64,000 bases of DNA from an uncultured Spirochaetales bacterium. Lineage in GTDB: Bacteria; Spirochaetota; Spirochaetia; JAFGXN01. Location of the stretch: NCBI GenBank assembly GCA_949289575.1, contig CASEOG010000003.1, forward strand, positions 434,001 through 498,000, in the 5' to 3' direction. Shown piece after piece: positions 26,974-35,609 of this stretch (position 1 is its first letter; each line of letters starts with the position of its first letter). Below the pieces are notes generated by a model. It had not been told where the DNA came from, ran no database searches, and worked only from the letters and a program-made list of their open reading frames with translations. A program made the position numbers and the translations under genes.

Positions 26974-27927
26974 TTATTTATCCAGACCGTTAATCTGCAA
27001 AACCCGTTGGTAGGTTTTCATATCGGTATACAAATCTTTTGTATACGGATTGCGGCCGGCTTTGATCGATTTGTAAATCATGAAAACAAAAAGTCCGGCA
27101 TTAAAAACCAGCGAAAGGGTGGCGATAGCCCACAGAGCTTCCGGTTTATTGGAAGAGGTAATGGAAAACAGCGATCCGAAAGCGGATTCGGGGTTGGCAT
27201 AATTCGAGAAAGTTACCGAAAACATCGCCCATAAGGCCAGTGTCTGTGCGCGGTGCTGTAAATAGGCTCCTCTTTTGATGCAGAATTCGGCAATTGTACA
27301 GGAAACCAGAAGCAGAAAACCGGCATACATCGCGCGGGTCGAGATACAGTTGTAGCAGTAAGAAAGATTCCATAAATCGTAGGCGACAACCCAGAACCAG
27401 AGCTGATCGGGCCAGATCATATCTCGGGACTTGGTTTTGGCAACCTTAATACCGAACCAGCCCGTAATGGTCAGAATCAGGAAAATTCCGGCAATCGCAT
27501 TCATGATATTCCACGGACCGCCCTGCATGTAAAGACCGTCGATTTGGTTGAAAACACCCGGCTTTCCGGCGTAGTTCATAAAAACCTCGATATCACGGTA
27601 AACGGCTTCGGCAATATTCACGGCCAGAATGACAAACGGAAACAGAAGAACCCATTTGTTATTTCCGGCTTTTGTGTAGCGGATAACCATAAAACCGAGA
27701 ACACCGGCCAGTGCCGACAGGGTTTTGACAATCGGAAACCAGTCGCCGCTTCCGCGGACGGCGGTTTGCGGCCAGACGAAGATAGTCAGAGCAATCGGAA
27801 GAATCAGATACATAACCAGAGCGGCCCATTTCGACCGTCGTGTGATTTCGTTTAATACAACCAGCGCAACGAGAACAGCCAGAGCGACTAGAATGTTTTG
27901 CCAGGTATAATTTTCAAAAAAGAACAT
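26974..27927 (-). CDS. Multi-pass membrane protein of unknown function (DUF5692-like)
   Basis: 317 aa with about eight hydrophobic helices. It resembles my recollection of the DUF5692 family, but I cannot confirm that. Conspicuous features are NIAEAVYRDIEVFMN, a Gly-Pro-Trp-Asn segment, and WPDQLWFWVVAYDLWNLSYC. The motifs 'N-I-x-E-A' and 'AY-x-x-WN' recur in the other membrane protein of this operon (30662-31531), suggesting distant paralogy. It is the last gene of a four-gene operon with two redox enzymes, so a role as membrane electron carrier, lipid-binding partner or transporter is only an inference. Confidence 0.8.
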   Translation of the reverse strand: MFFFENYTWQNILVALAVLVALVVLNEITRRSKWAALVMYLILPIALTIFVWPQTAVRGSGDWFPIVKTLSALAGVLGFMVIRYTKAGNNKWVLLFPFVILAVNIAEAVYRDIEVFMNYAGKPGVFNQIDGLYMQGGPWNIMNAIAGIFLILTITGWFGIKVAKTKSRDMIWPDQLWFWVVAYDLWNLSYCYNCISTRAMYAGFLLLVSCTIAEFCIKRGAYLQHRAQTLALWAMFSVTFSNYANPESAFGSLFSITSSNKPEALWAIATLSLVFNAGLFVFMIYKSIKAGRNPYTKDLYTDMKTYQRVLQINGLDK

Positions 27928-27948
27928 GTTTTTCTCCTTTTCTTTTTA

Positions 27949-29109
27949 TCAGAGCATAATTTCCACATCCGAAATCGGATACGATTTACAGGAGTGGATA
28001 TAACCGAATTTTTCATCGGCGTGGCGAACCAAAACACCGCGTGCGGCAAAAACCCGTCCGGACACCAGTTTAACCCGGCACATACCGCAGCCACCGCTTC
28101 GGCAGCAGACAGGAGCCTTGATGCCGGCTCTTTCCAGGGCGGTCAGAATCGATTCGTTGGCCCGTGCCGGATATTTCTTTCCGTCCACTGTCAGCGTAAA
28201 CTCTTCTTTTCCCGTCAGCTCGGAAGGCCAGCCGGGTTCGTTTTCGATATCCTGACGGGCACCGAAAACTTCGCGGTGAATGTGTTTGTGATCGACGCCC
28301 GCTTTTTCCAGTTCCTGAACGCAGAAATCGTTCATCACCTGAGGCCCGCAGATGTAAAAATCGGCGTCATCGATTTTTCCGACAATTTCTTTGATGCAGG
28401 CTGCGTCGATAAATCCTTTTCTTCCGGCAAACGAAGGATCGTCGGACACAACCGGTTCGAAATGAAAATTCGGATAAGCGGCCGCTTTTTCTTTTAATTC
28501 TTCGTAAAAAAGAGCGGCTTTTTCCGTTCTCGTACCGTAAATCAGATAAATTTCGCGGTCTTTTCCGCTTTCCAGAATCTCCCTCGTCATACTGACGAAC
28601 GGAGTGATACCGCTGCCGCCGGCCAGATAAACCGATTTCTTTCTGTGAAAAATCGGATTAAAATGAAAGTGTCCGGCCGGGCCGTTTGCTTCCAGTTTAT
28701 CTCCGACTTTTACCGTATTCAGGAAATAATCGGAAACAAAACCGGTCGGAATACGGGCCACCGTAATTTCATAATAACCGCGCTGGGCAGGTGAAGAGGA
28801 GAGACTGTAAGGGCGGCTGGTCCGGACCCCGTCGATTTCCGTAAAAACATTGATGAACTGACCGGCCATAAAAGGCGGCAGCCAGCCGTTTTCGGATGTC
28901 AGCCGGAATGTTTTGGCATCCGCAGATGTTTCGATGATTTCCGAAACTTCCAGTTTTAAAATTTTCGGATGATATTCCGAAATTTTACTGCCGACACGAC
29001 CGATTTCGGTCACAATATCTTTTCCGTTGCGCCGGCAGACTTTGATGTCATTGAGTACTTCGGGGCCGTTTTGAAGGGTTCCCAGTAAAAGTTCTTTAAT
29101 CGATTTCAT
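27949..29109 (-). CDS. FAD/NAD(P)H reductase with C-terminal [2Fe-2S] ferredoxin
   Basis: 386 aa. A short N-terminal extension leads into a ferredoxin-NADP reductase module: FAD motif RPYSLSS, NAD(P) motifs GGSGITPF and YICGPQVMND. Residues about 300-386 are a plant-type ferredoxin domain with C-x4-C-x2-C (in CRSGGCGMC) and a later Cys in IHSCKSYP. The layout matches reductase subunits of oxygenases and desaturases, moving electrons from NAD(P)H to a partner. AGAGG lies before the ATG at 29107-29109, one base after the stop of the upstream flavoenzyme gene, so the two are tightly coupled. Confidence 0.94.
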   Translation of the reverse strand: MKSIKELLLGTLQNGPEVLNDIKVCRRNGKDIVTEIGRVGSKISEYHPKILKLEVSEIIETSADAKTFRLTSENGWLPPFMAGQFINVFTEIDGVRTSRPYSLSSSPAQRGYYEITVARIPTGFVSDYFLNTVKVGDKLEANGPAGHFHFNPIFHRKKSVYLAGGSGITPFVSMTREILESGKDREIYLIYGTRTEKAALFYEELKEKAAAYPNFHFEPVVSDDPSFAGRKGFIDAACIKEIVGKIDDADFYICGPQVMNDFCVQELEKAGVDHKHIHREVFGARQDIENEPGWPSELTGKEEFTLTVDGKKYPARANESILTALERAGIKAPVCCRSGGCGMCRVKLVSGRVFAARGVLVRHADEKFGYIHSCKSYPISDVEIML

Positions 29110-29110
29110 T

Positions 29111-30640
29111 TTAAACCTCTTTCGCAATTCGTCCGGCGACTTTATCGGCAAACATGTAATTCGGACCGAAACCGCAGGCATTGACCCAGCCGCTGGCAAA
29201 TTCCAGATTTTTGATACAGCTTTCTGTCGGGAAAAAGAAAACGCTTGATTTCAAATCCTGTTCGTAGCCGTAAATGGCTCCGCCCGGATGATTGAGGTAG
29301 CGCATGTGAGTCAGCGGGGAAGCGACTTCGATTTCTTCTATATGTTCGCGCAGATTCGGATACTGTTTTTCCAGCCGGCTGATAATCATATCTGCCGCTT
29401 TGTATTTCATTTCGTGGTACTGCTCCGGCGGCAATTCTTCCCACGGCCCGGCATATTTGAGCGTTCCGGCAGTAATAATACTGGTTCCCGGAGGAGACAC
29501 TTTCGGATCATCAACCGTGTAGCAAGTTGCCACAATCGGGTCGTGTTCGGGAAGCAGACTGTAGGCACCGAGAAAATCCTCGTTGGCATTCAGACTGTCG
29601 TAATTCAGAGTGAAAGAGCTGGTAAAGCCCAATTCTTCGGGAGTGCAGTCCAGACCGAGAAAACAGGTCAGAGCCGAAATACCGACCGTGTACGGTTTCA
29701 GATATTCTCTGGCGGAGTCGGGAATCTGATCTCTGTCCAGAAGCTGTGTATATGTCATTGTCGGCGAAATATTCGAAATAATTTTTTTGCAGCGGTATTC
29801 GTTACCTTTTTCATCGACTACACCGACGGCCGCCCCGTTTTCCAGAATAATTTTGGCAATTCCGTTGCTCAGAAAAACATCGTTTCCTTTTTTGCGGATG
29901 GTTTCGGTCAGTGCCTGAGACATGACCTGAGAGCCGCCTCTTAAATAAAAAGGTTTGTCATTGATATAAATATAGGTACATTTTGCCAGAATGGAGAAAG
30001 GAAACCTTTCCGGAGGCATTCCCATGAAACACCAGTAAGCACTGAGACAAAGCTGAAGTTCTTTCGATTTGAAAAATTCATCCATAACATCCTGCGTGCT
30101 GCGCAGTCCGTATTTGGCAAGTGTCGGGTAAAGTTTCGGAAAAAGTGTTTTCATTATCACTTTCTTCAAGGCCGACGGTTCGCCGGTCGAGGCGGCACTC
30201 TTAGCCGCAAAGGCGTTGGCTTCTTCGCAGAATTTCCAAACTGTTTCGAAATACCGCAGAATATTTTCCCTTTCTTCCGGGAAAGCCTTTCCCAAAAATT
30301 CTTCCGCTTTTTCCCGATCGGCCGGAATGGAATATCCTTTGCCGCCCGGCAGGTTGACACGAAACAGATCGTGAATCTGAATCCATTCGATCTGATCTTC
30401 GATTCCGTATTCACGGAACAGTTCTCTCAACGGTCCCGGTTTTTCGGGAGTTCCCATCGAACTGAGCTGGTGAAGAGCCACTTCAAATTCAAAACGGCCG
30501 CGGCAGAAAGATGTACCGCAACCGCCCGGTAAATTGTGTTTTTCAAACACCGCGACTTTTTTCCCCAGAACCGATAAAGTAGCGGCGGCCGCCAGGCCGC
30601 CGTTACCGGCTCCGATGATAATCACATCGTAATTTTGCAT
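29111..30640 (-). CDS. Phytoene desaturase/retinol saturase-type FAD oxidoreductase
   Basis: 509 aa. The N-terminal dinucleotide fold VIIIGAGNGGLAAAATLSVLGKKVAVFEKHNLPGG is typical of CrtI, carotenoid isomerase and retinol saturase. The C-terminus has the family's FAD-binding end (ASGWVNACGFGPNYMFADKVAGRIA). Such enzymes add or remove hydrogens on polyenes or other lipophilic substrates. No carotenoid synthesis genes are nearby, so the substrate is open. It is cotranscribed with the ferredoxin-domain reductase (1 bp away) and lies between two membrane protein genes. Confidence 0.92.
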   Translation of the reverse strand: MQNYDVIIIGAGNGGLAAAATLSVLGKKVAVFEKHNLPGGCGTSFCRGRFEFEVALHQLSSMGTPEKPGPLRELFREYGIEDQIEWIQIHDLFRVNLPGGKGYSIPADREKAEEFLGKAFPEERENILRYFETVWKFCEEANAFAAKSAASTGEPSALKKVIMKTLFPKLYPTLAKYGLRSTQDVMDEFFKSKELQLCLSAYWCFMGMPPERFPFSILAKCTYIYINDKPFYLRGGSQVMSQALTETIRKKGNDVFLSNGIAKIILENGAAVGVVDEKGNEYRCKKIISNISPTMTYTQLLDRDQIPDSAREYLKPYTVGISALTCFLGLDCTPEELGFTSSFTLNYDSLNANEDFLGAYSLLPEHDPIVATCYTVDDPKVSPPGTSIITAGTLKYAGPWEELPPEQYHEMKYKAADMIISRLEKQYPNLREHIEEIEVASPLTHMRYLNHPGGAIYGYEQDLKSSVFFFPTESCIKNLEFASGWVNACGFGPNYMFADKVAGRIAKEV

Positions 30641-30661
30641 AAAAACCTCAAAGTAAGAAAT

Positions 30662-31531
30662 TTATTTGATTAAAGCCGAAATACTGAAATAAGCGGGAAC
30701 CGCCATCAGAATCAGATTGACAATCATCAGGACAATCTGAACATTCCTTGTTTTTGTCCATTTGACAAAACGGTCAAAGGCGGGAACATGAAGTTTTTCT
30801 TCGATGAACTGTTTGCAGGTAATCTGAAAAATTCCGCCGACCGTCAGAGAGTTGGCACGGAAAACCAGCCACAAAGAAGCCGGAATCATCAGGTTGCCGG
30901 GATTAACGCCCGGAATCATCATAATCAGCATGGCAGCAATCGGAGCTCCCAGAATACCGATATGCAGATAAGCAATCGACGAGCTGAATTCATCCGTGAC
31001 GAAAATCCAGTTCCAAATTGTATAGGCAATCCACCAGCAGACAGTCCCGATAATCATCTGGTTTCCGACTTCATAGGTAAAAGCATACGCCAGTTCGTTA
31101 CCGGGCATCAGCGAAATCCAGCGGACTCCCGGAATCAGCGTCAGAATGGTTGCGGCCAGAACCAGACCCGAAACAAAATTGTAATAACATTTATGCTTTA
31201 AATCGGTAAATGTTGCTTCCAGAATGTTGATTGCCAGAAACAGCAGGACAACATAAATAAACCATTCCGCTCCGACACCGGCATAAACAAAAAGAAAAAC
31301 GGCCGGAACAATAGCGGCTCTCAGAATGACCAGCGTTGTCAGTTTCAGTCTTTCGAAAAAGACAGGTTTCAGAAAAACCAGAATCAAGATCGGAACAATA
31401 ACGTTCACGGGAATGTTCACCCAGATCGGAAAAAACGATGTGAGCATCGACAGACCCACGATAGCAATGAACAGACATGCCCAGACAACAAAGTGCGGAG
31501 CATTCTTCAAAAACGAAGGAATCTTTTGCAT
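30662..31531 (-). CDS. Multi-pass membrane protein, first gene of redox operon
   Basis: 289 aa with about eight hydrophobic helices and few charges. NILEATFTDLKHKCYYN and GTVCWWIAYTIWNWIF echo motifs of the membrane protein at 26974-27927. No catalytic motif is evident. AGGAG lies about 8 nt before the ATG at 31529-31531. The promoter at 31554-31581 makes it the head of the operon. Confidence 0.8.
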   Translation of the reverse strand: MQKIPSFLKNAPHFVVWACLFIAIVGLSMLTSFFPIWVNIPVNVIVPILILVFLKPVFFERLKLTTLVILRAAIVPAVFLFVYAGVGAEWFIYVVLLFLAINILEATFTDLKHKCYYNFVSGLVLAATILTLIPGVRWISLMPGNELAYAFTYEVGNQMIIGTVCWWIAYTIWNWIFVTDEFSSSIAYLHIGILGAPIAAMLIMMIPGVNPGNLMIPASLWLVFRANSLTVGGIFQITCKQFIEEKLHVPAFDRFVKWTKTRNVQIVLMIVNLILMAVPAYFSISALIK

Positions 31532-31553
31532 AAATATATCTCCTATAAATTTT

Positions 31554-31581
31554 ATTATACACTCAAATATTCTTTTCGCAA
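31554..31581 (-). promoter_or_regulatory. Promoter of redox operon
   Basis: Minus strand: -35 TTGCGA, 16-nt spacer, -10 TATAAT, with a leader of about 17 nt carrying AGGAG. Confidence 0.6.
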
Positions 31582-31783
31582 GAAAAATTTAATCTTTGCA
31601 GGAAGTTTCTTTTCATTCGGGATACCGGAAACGAAGGGTATTCGAATAAAATCCGAATACAGATATAGAAATAAGTTTACATTAAAATAAAATTATAATT
31701 GAACAATTTTAACAATTTTATTAAAAATTAATTTGCAAAATAGGACATCTGTATTTTAAAATAGAATCGGTAGGAGTTACGAA

Positions 31784-33526
31784 ATGAAAAAATTAATTCT
31801 TTTTCTTGTCGTCTTATTTTTTGCCGGTTGTAAAATCGAAATACCGACCGGAGTTTTCGATTATTTGAAAAATGACGAAGTGTTGAAACCGCTGCTGGAA
31901 TACAACAAAAACGGAATTCTTGAAAACAGGGATATTCCGATGAAGTTAAATATTCCGGGAGATACAAAAACAAAGGTGAAGTCTTACCGGTGGATAGTGA
32001 CCGATTATTTCGGACGTGAAGTATTTGTTTCCAATCAGGAGGCTCCCGTTGTTCCCGGTTTGACGGCAGAAGAGTATACCGTAACAGTCACAATTTCTGA
32101 CGGGAATAAAGAAAAACCGTCTGAAAGAGTTTTTGAGATGCCGTTTACGGTAACGGCACCGGAAGTACTGTCGGATTTGACATTAATAGGCTTGTCGTCA
32201 TCCTGTGATACAGGGGTATCATCGACTGATAATGTGACAAGTCAGACAGAAAATTTAATCTTTCAGGCAAGAATCAGTGAATCGTTCCTGAACCAGACCG
32301 GATTGAAGCTGGTTTGGCGAAATCGTGATTCCGACAGCAGCGATAGTATAGATATTCCGCCATCGTCTGATATCGAATTGACAATAAGTGCCGAAGGAAA
32401 AATTTTTACCGACGGAATTTACGAATGTTATATTGAAGATACCGTCAGCAAAGCAGCCGGAAATAGGGTTTTTGTGACAATTGATACAAAGGCGCCCACT
32501 CTTTCCTGGAAAATCGAAGACAGTGAACTTCAGACGGAATGGGCATGGGGAACCGGAGCGACGGAACTTGTCAACTATATGCTGACTTCGGCCGATGAGC
32601 TTCTTTACGGTTATACAGCCGAGACCAATATTCCCGAATGGGATAAGAAATCTTTTTCACCTTATGTAGCCGGCACTCAAATTGTGCGAAATTATTGCGG
32701 TTGCGATTTGGCCGGTAACGAGTCTAACAAGCTGTCCCGATCGGTTACGGTAAAGGATCCGACACCTTTAAAAGAAGTCGAAGATCCGTCGTTTGAAAAC
32801 GGTAACGGACAGTTGCCGTCAGACGGAAAATGGAGTACAAACGGCAGTTTAAGCAGTGCCTGGCAGGCTTTGGTCCGAACATATTTATGGAAAGGTTATA
32901 CTCTGACACCTGCATGGCTATATATTTATAGTAATAAAGAGCTTGATGAATACCAAACTTCTCCAAATTTTCAGGGGCCCTGGCGTTATAACAACGATGA
33001 ATTTAAAAATTATGCTTATGCCGGCGTGAAAGATACACCGAAAACAGGAGAAAAAAGTTTTTGGTTCAGTGAAGTAAAATCTACCGGAGGATGGGGACAT
33101 AACGAATGCTGGTATGCCAATACTTCCGGCTGTATTTTTCAGACCGGTTTTACACTCGAAGCACAGGTTGAATATTGCGCTTCCGTCTGGATTAACAGCG
33201 GATCGGAAAATGCACCGGCTGCCGATCAAAATGTCAAACTGTGTCTGGTTGTACCGTCCTTTGATAAAAACGGATTTCTGGATTATGAAAAGACAGAGAT
33301 TCTGGCAAAAAAATATACGACTCAATTTAATCAATATGAACAGATTGTGCTCTCTTTTACGCCTGCAAAACAGTATGAGAATGCTGCTATTCTTATAGAA
33401 AAAGATGATAGAGGCACTAAAGACAAAGACAACTGGGTTCATATCGACGATGTCGCAATGTCAATAATTTCATACAAGAAAGTTTCGGATAATATATCTG
33501 CTTATGCGGAAGGAGGAGCACAATGA
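31784..33526 (+). CDS. Lipoprotein with Ig/PKD-like domains
   Basis: 580 aa. Lipobox FFAGC (Cys16). Residues about 35-125 look PKD/Ig-like (YRWIVTDYFGREVFVSN, YTVTVTISDGN). A second Ig-like stretch carries FVTIDTKAPTLSW. The C-terminal 220 residues, beginning DPSFENGNGQLPSDGKWS, look like a jelly-roll carbohydrate-binding type domain (EKSFWFSEV and WVHIDDVAMSII). The function is probably surface binding. TAGGAG precedes the ATG. The stop overlaps the next gene by 4 nt (ATGA). Confidence 0.88.
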   Translation: MKKLILFLVVLFFAGCKIEIPTGVFDYLKNDEVLKPLLEYNKNGILENRDIPMKLNIPGDTKTKVKSYRWIVTDYFGREVFVSNQEAPVVPGLTAEEYTVTVTISDGNKEKPSERVFEMPFTVTAPEVLSDLTLIGLSSSCDTGVSSTDNVTSQTENLIFQARISESFLNQTGLKLVWRNRDSDSSDSIDIPPSSDIELTISAEGKIFTDGIYECYIEDTVSKAAGNRVFVTIDTKAPTLSWKIEDSELQTEWAWGTGATELVNYMLTSADELLYGYTAETNIPEWDKKSFSPYVAGTQIVRNYCGCDLAGNESNKLSRSVTVKDPTPLKEVEDPSFENGNGQLPSDGKWSTNGSLSSAWQALVRTYLWKGYTLTPAWLYIYSNKELDEYQTSPNFQGPWRYNNDEFKNYAYAGVKDTPKTGEKSFWFSEVKSTGGWGHNECWYANTSGCIFQTGFTLEAQVEYCASVWINSGSENAPAADQNVKLCLVVPSFDKNGFLDYEKTEILAKKYTTQFNQYEQIVLSFTPAKQYENAAILIEKDDRGTKDKDNWVHIDDVAMSIISYKKVSDNISAYAEGGAQ

Positions 33527-35406
33527 AAAGATCAATTATAAATTTAATGATATTTATCGGAATTATTTCGTCAGTTGCCTGTGCTTCGGAAGAGGGCTCC
33601 TTGTCCGTGGCCATAAAGGCAAGTAAAACGGCACCCGTTCCCGGAGAAACAGTCAAATTCACGCTGGAAGTGGAAGACGTGAAAAACCCGGCGACGGAAG
33701 TCGCCGGAAATTATTATGTTTATAACGAAAACAAGAGTCAGTTGGCGTTTCAGTCCTTTACGGGAAATACTTTTTCCTATAAATTTGACAGATACGGAAC
33801 GTATACCGTTAAAGTAATTGCCAAAAATAAGAAAAATTACGGAACAGGAAGTATTTTGATTACAGTTGCCCAGGGAGAAGGAGGATTGACGGACTGGACT
33901 CTTGCTTCCGAAGAAAATCCGAATAGTTTTATGGCGGGAGATCCCGTGACATTGGTTTTTAAAAATTTGAAAACACAAATCGGAGAGGGCGCCGAATTGG
34001 ACGTACATATTCAGAATCAGAAAACGGGAGATGTATTGCAGTTCAGTAACAATGTTTCCGATACGGTTCAGTTCGTCTCCGGTTCGACAGATAAAGGAAA
34101 TTACCGCGTTGTCTGTGTGATTACAAATCCCGACGGTTCTAGGTATACCGTAGAAGACCAGTTGATTCTTATGGATCCGAATAATCCTATCGAGATTTTG
34201 GTTACAGCGACAAAAAACAGCAAGGAATACGAAGACACCGTTTTCGTTTCCGGTTCTGCCGAACATAAATTGGGGGCAAAATTATTATCTGTTAAGTTGG
34301 TTCGGACAGCCCGTTACGGACGGGAGGCCGGTGTTTATCCTTTGGCATCTTTAAATAAAGACGGCGGACTGAAAAATTCGAAAAAGGGAACAGATTATAT
34401 TACGGTAACGGAAACCTATTCTTATCCGCCGGAAAACGAAACCGATAATCTGTTTAAATATGATCCGCAAACCTGCCGCTTCGAATTTCTCGATCCGATG
34501 AATTATTACGACGAGAACGGCAATATTGAGGAAAAAGGTTTTAAGTGGAGTTATGCCAAATGGGACCGCGAGGTGTGGAAGTCCGTTTTGCGGAAACAGT
34601 ATTTCAGTATGAAAGACACTTTGACGGTCAATTATCAAATTATTGCTGTCAGTGAAACCTCTCCCGATGAAGAGGTCACTTCCGAAACATCCGGTTATCC
34701 TTATTTGAACAGGGTTTCCCTCTGCCAGATTCTGTTCTGGTATAAGGATGCCACATTAAACCGATTGTGGCACATGCAGTGTCCGCGCTGGTGTTGGAAA
34801 AAGTCAATGTCTTGGTTACCGGAAACTCAGAAATATACGGACGAAAAGGGAAACGGGGAAGTCGCTTACTCTGTTTCTATTATAAGTTCATCGGGAAGCG
34901 GTTATGTTCGTAATTATTCGGATTGGGCAGATGTTACTATTTTTACCAACAACAATATTTCGACAGGAGGCCTGTCTCTCGACGGAGGGAACAAAAGAAA
35001 GTCGTATAGCGGTTCATTTACCGTTCAGACGGAACTGTTTGGAGTTATGAATTTGGAAATAAAAGAGATATCGGTACGGGATATGGTGATTCAGTACGGG
35101 ATGTGGACCGACGGAGGGGCTTCCGGTTCGGTGGAAATAAAAAGAGATGGTGTAACCGATAAGGTTTCAACAGATGAACTATTGACTTTCATGCCGAAAT
35201 ATTCGGCAGGCAGTTGGGCACCGACGTCCGGGAACGGATATGACAATTGGGATGTTACCGGAGCGGGCTTTAATCCGTTAAAAGACGGAGCACTGAGCTG
35301 GACTCTGTTTAACTTTAAATATCCTCCGCTGAAAGAAGGCTGTGATATCGAACAGGGCAATTGGGGAGGTCGTGAAAGCGATTGGAGTTTTTACTATATG
35401 AAATAA
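33523..35406 (+). CDS. Lipoprotein with PKD-like domain, partner of preceding gene
   Basis: 627 aa. Lipobox SSVAC (about Cys20). The first domain (about 25-115) has PVPGETVKFTLEVEDV and KFDRYGTYTVKVIA, a PKD/Ig pattern. A second such domain follows. The rest is beta-rich, with many Trp and Tyr (NRLWHMQCPRWCWKKSMSW), and I cannot assign it. Translational coupling through ATGA suggests that the two lipoproteins act together on the surface. A strong terminator follows. Confidence 0.87.
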   Translation: MKRSIINLMIFIGIISSVACASEEGSLSVAIKASKTAPVPGETVKFTLEVEDVKNPATEVAGNYYVYNENKSQLAFQSFTGNTFSYKFDRYGTYTVKVIAKNKKNYGTGSILITVAQGEGGLTDWTLASEENPNSFMAGDPVTLVFKNLKTQIGEGAELDVHIQNQKTGDVLQFSNNVSDTVQFVSGSTDKGNYRVVCVITNPDGSRYTVEDQLILMDPNNPIEILVTATKNSKEYEDTVFVSGSAEHKLGAKLLSVKLVRTARYGREAGVYPLASLNKDGGLKNSKKGTDYITVTETYSYPPENETDNLFKYDPQTCRFEFLDPMNYYDENGNIEEKGFKWSYAKWDREVWKSVLRKQYFSMKDTLTVNYQIIAVSETSPDEEVTSETSGYPYLNRVSLCQILFWYKDATLNRLWHMQCPRWCWKKSMSWLPETQKYTDEKGNGEVAYSVSIISSSGSGYVRNYSDWADVTIFTNNNISTGGLSLDGGNKRKSYSGSFTVQTELFGVMNLEIKEISVRDMVIQYGMWTDGGASGSVEIKRDGVTDKVSTDELLTFMPKYSAGSWAPTSGNGYDNWDVTGAGFNPLKDGALSWTLFNFKYPPLKEGCDIEQGNWGGRESDWSFYYMK

Positions 35407-35414
35407 TTTTCTGC

Positions 35415-35443
35415 AAAAAGCACCCGGTAACGGGTGCTTTTTT
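35415..35443 (+). terminator. Terminator of lipoprotein pair
   Basis: AAAGCACCCG-GTAA-CGGGTGCTTT stem-loop followed by T's. Confidence 0.92.
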
Positions 35444-35464
35444 ATAAAAAGAGATTTTATCCCC

Positions 35465-35493
35465 TCGACCAAATCCGTAAAAGGTGATATAAT
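35465..35493 (+). promoter_or_regulatory. tRNA-Arg promoter
   Basis: -35-like TCGACC, 17-nt spacer, perfect -10 TATAAT (35488-35493), 12 nt before the tRNA. Confidence 0.6.
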
Positions 35494-35504
35494 CAAAGAA
35501 AGAT

Positions 35505-35578
35505 GTACCTATAGCTCAGCCGGATAGAGCATTAGATTCCGGATCTAAAGGTCGGAGGTTCGAATCCTCTTGGGTACA
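35505..35578 (+). tRNA. tRNA-Arg (anticodon CCG)
   Basis: Full cloverleaf by eye: acceptor GTACCTA / TGGGTAC, D arm GCTC / GAGC, anticodon stem TTAGA / TCTAA with loop TTCCGGA (anticodon 35539-35541, reads CGG), T arm GGAGG-TTCGAAT-CCTCT. CCA is not encoded. Followed by its own terminator. Confidence 0.96.
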
Positions 35579-35582
35579 AAAT

Positions 35583-35606
35583 CCGATGCCTGTGCATCGG
35601 GTTTTT
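35583..35606 (+). terminator. Terminator of tRNA-Arg
   Basis: CCGATGC-CTGT-GCATCGG stem-loop then GTTTTTC. Confidence 0.9.
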
Positions 35607-35609
35607 CTT

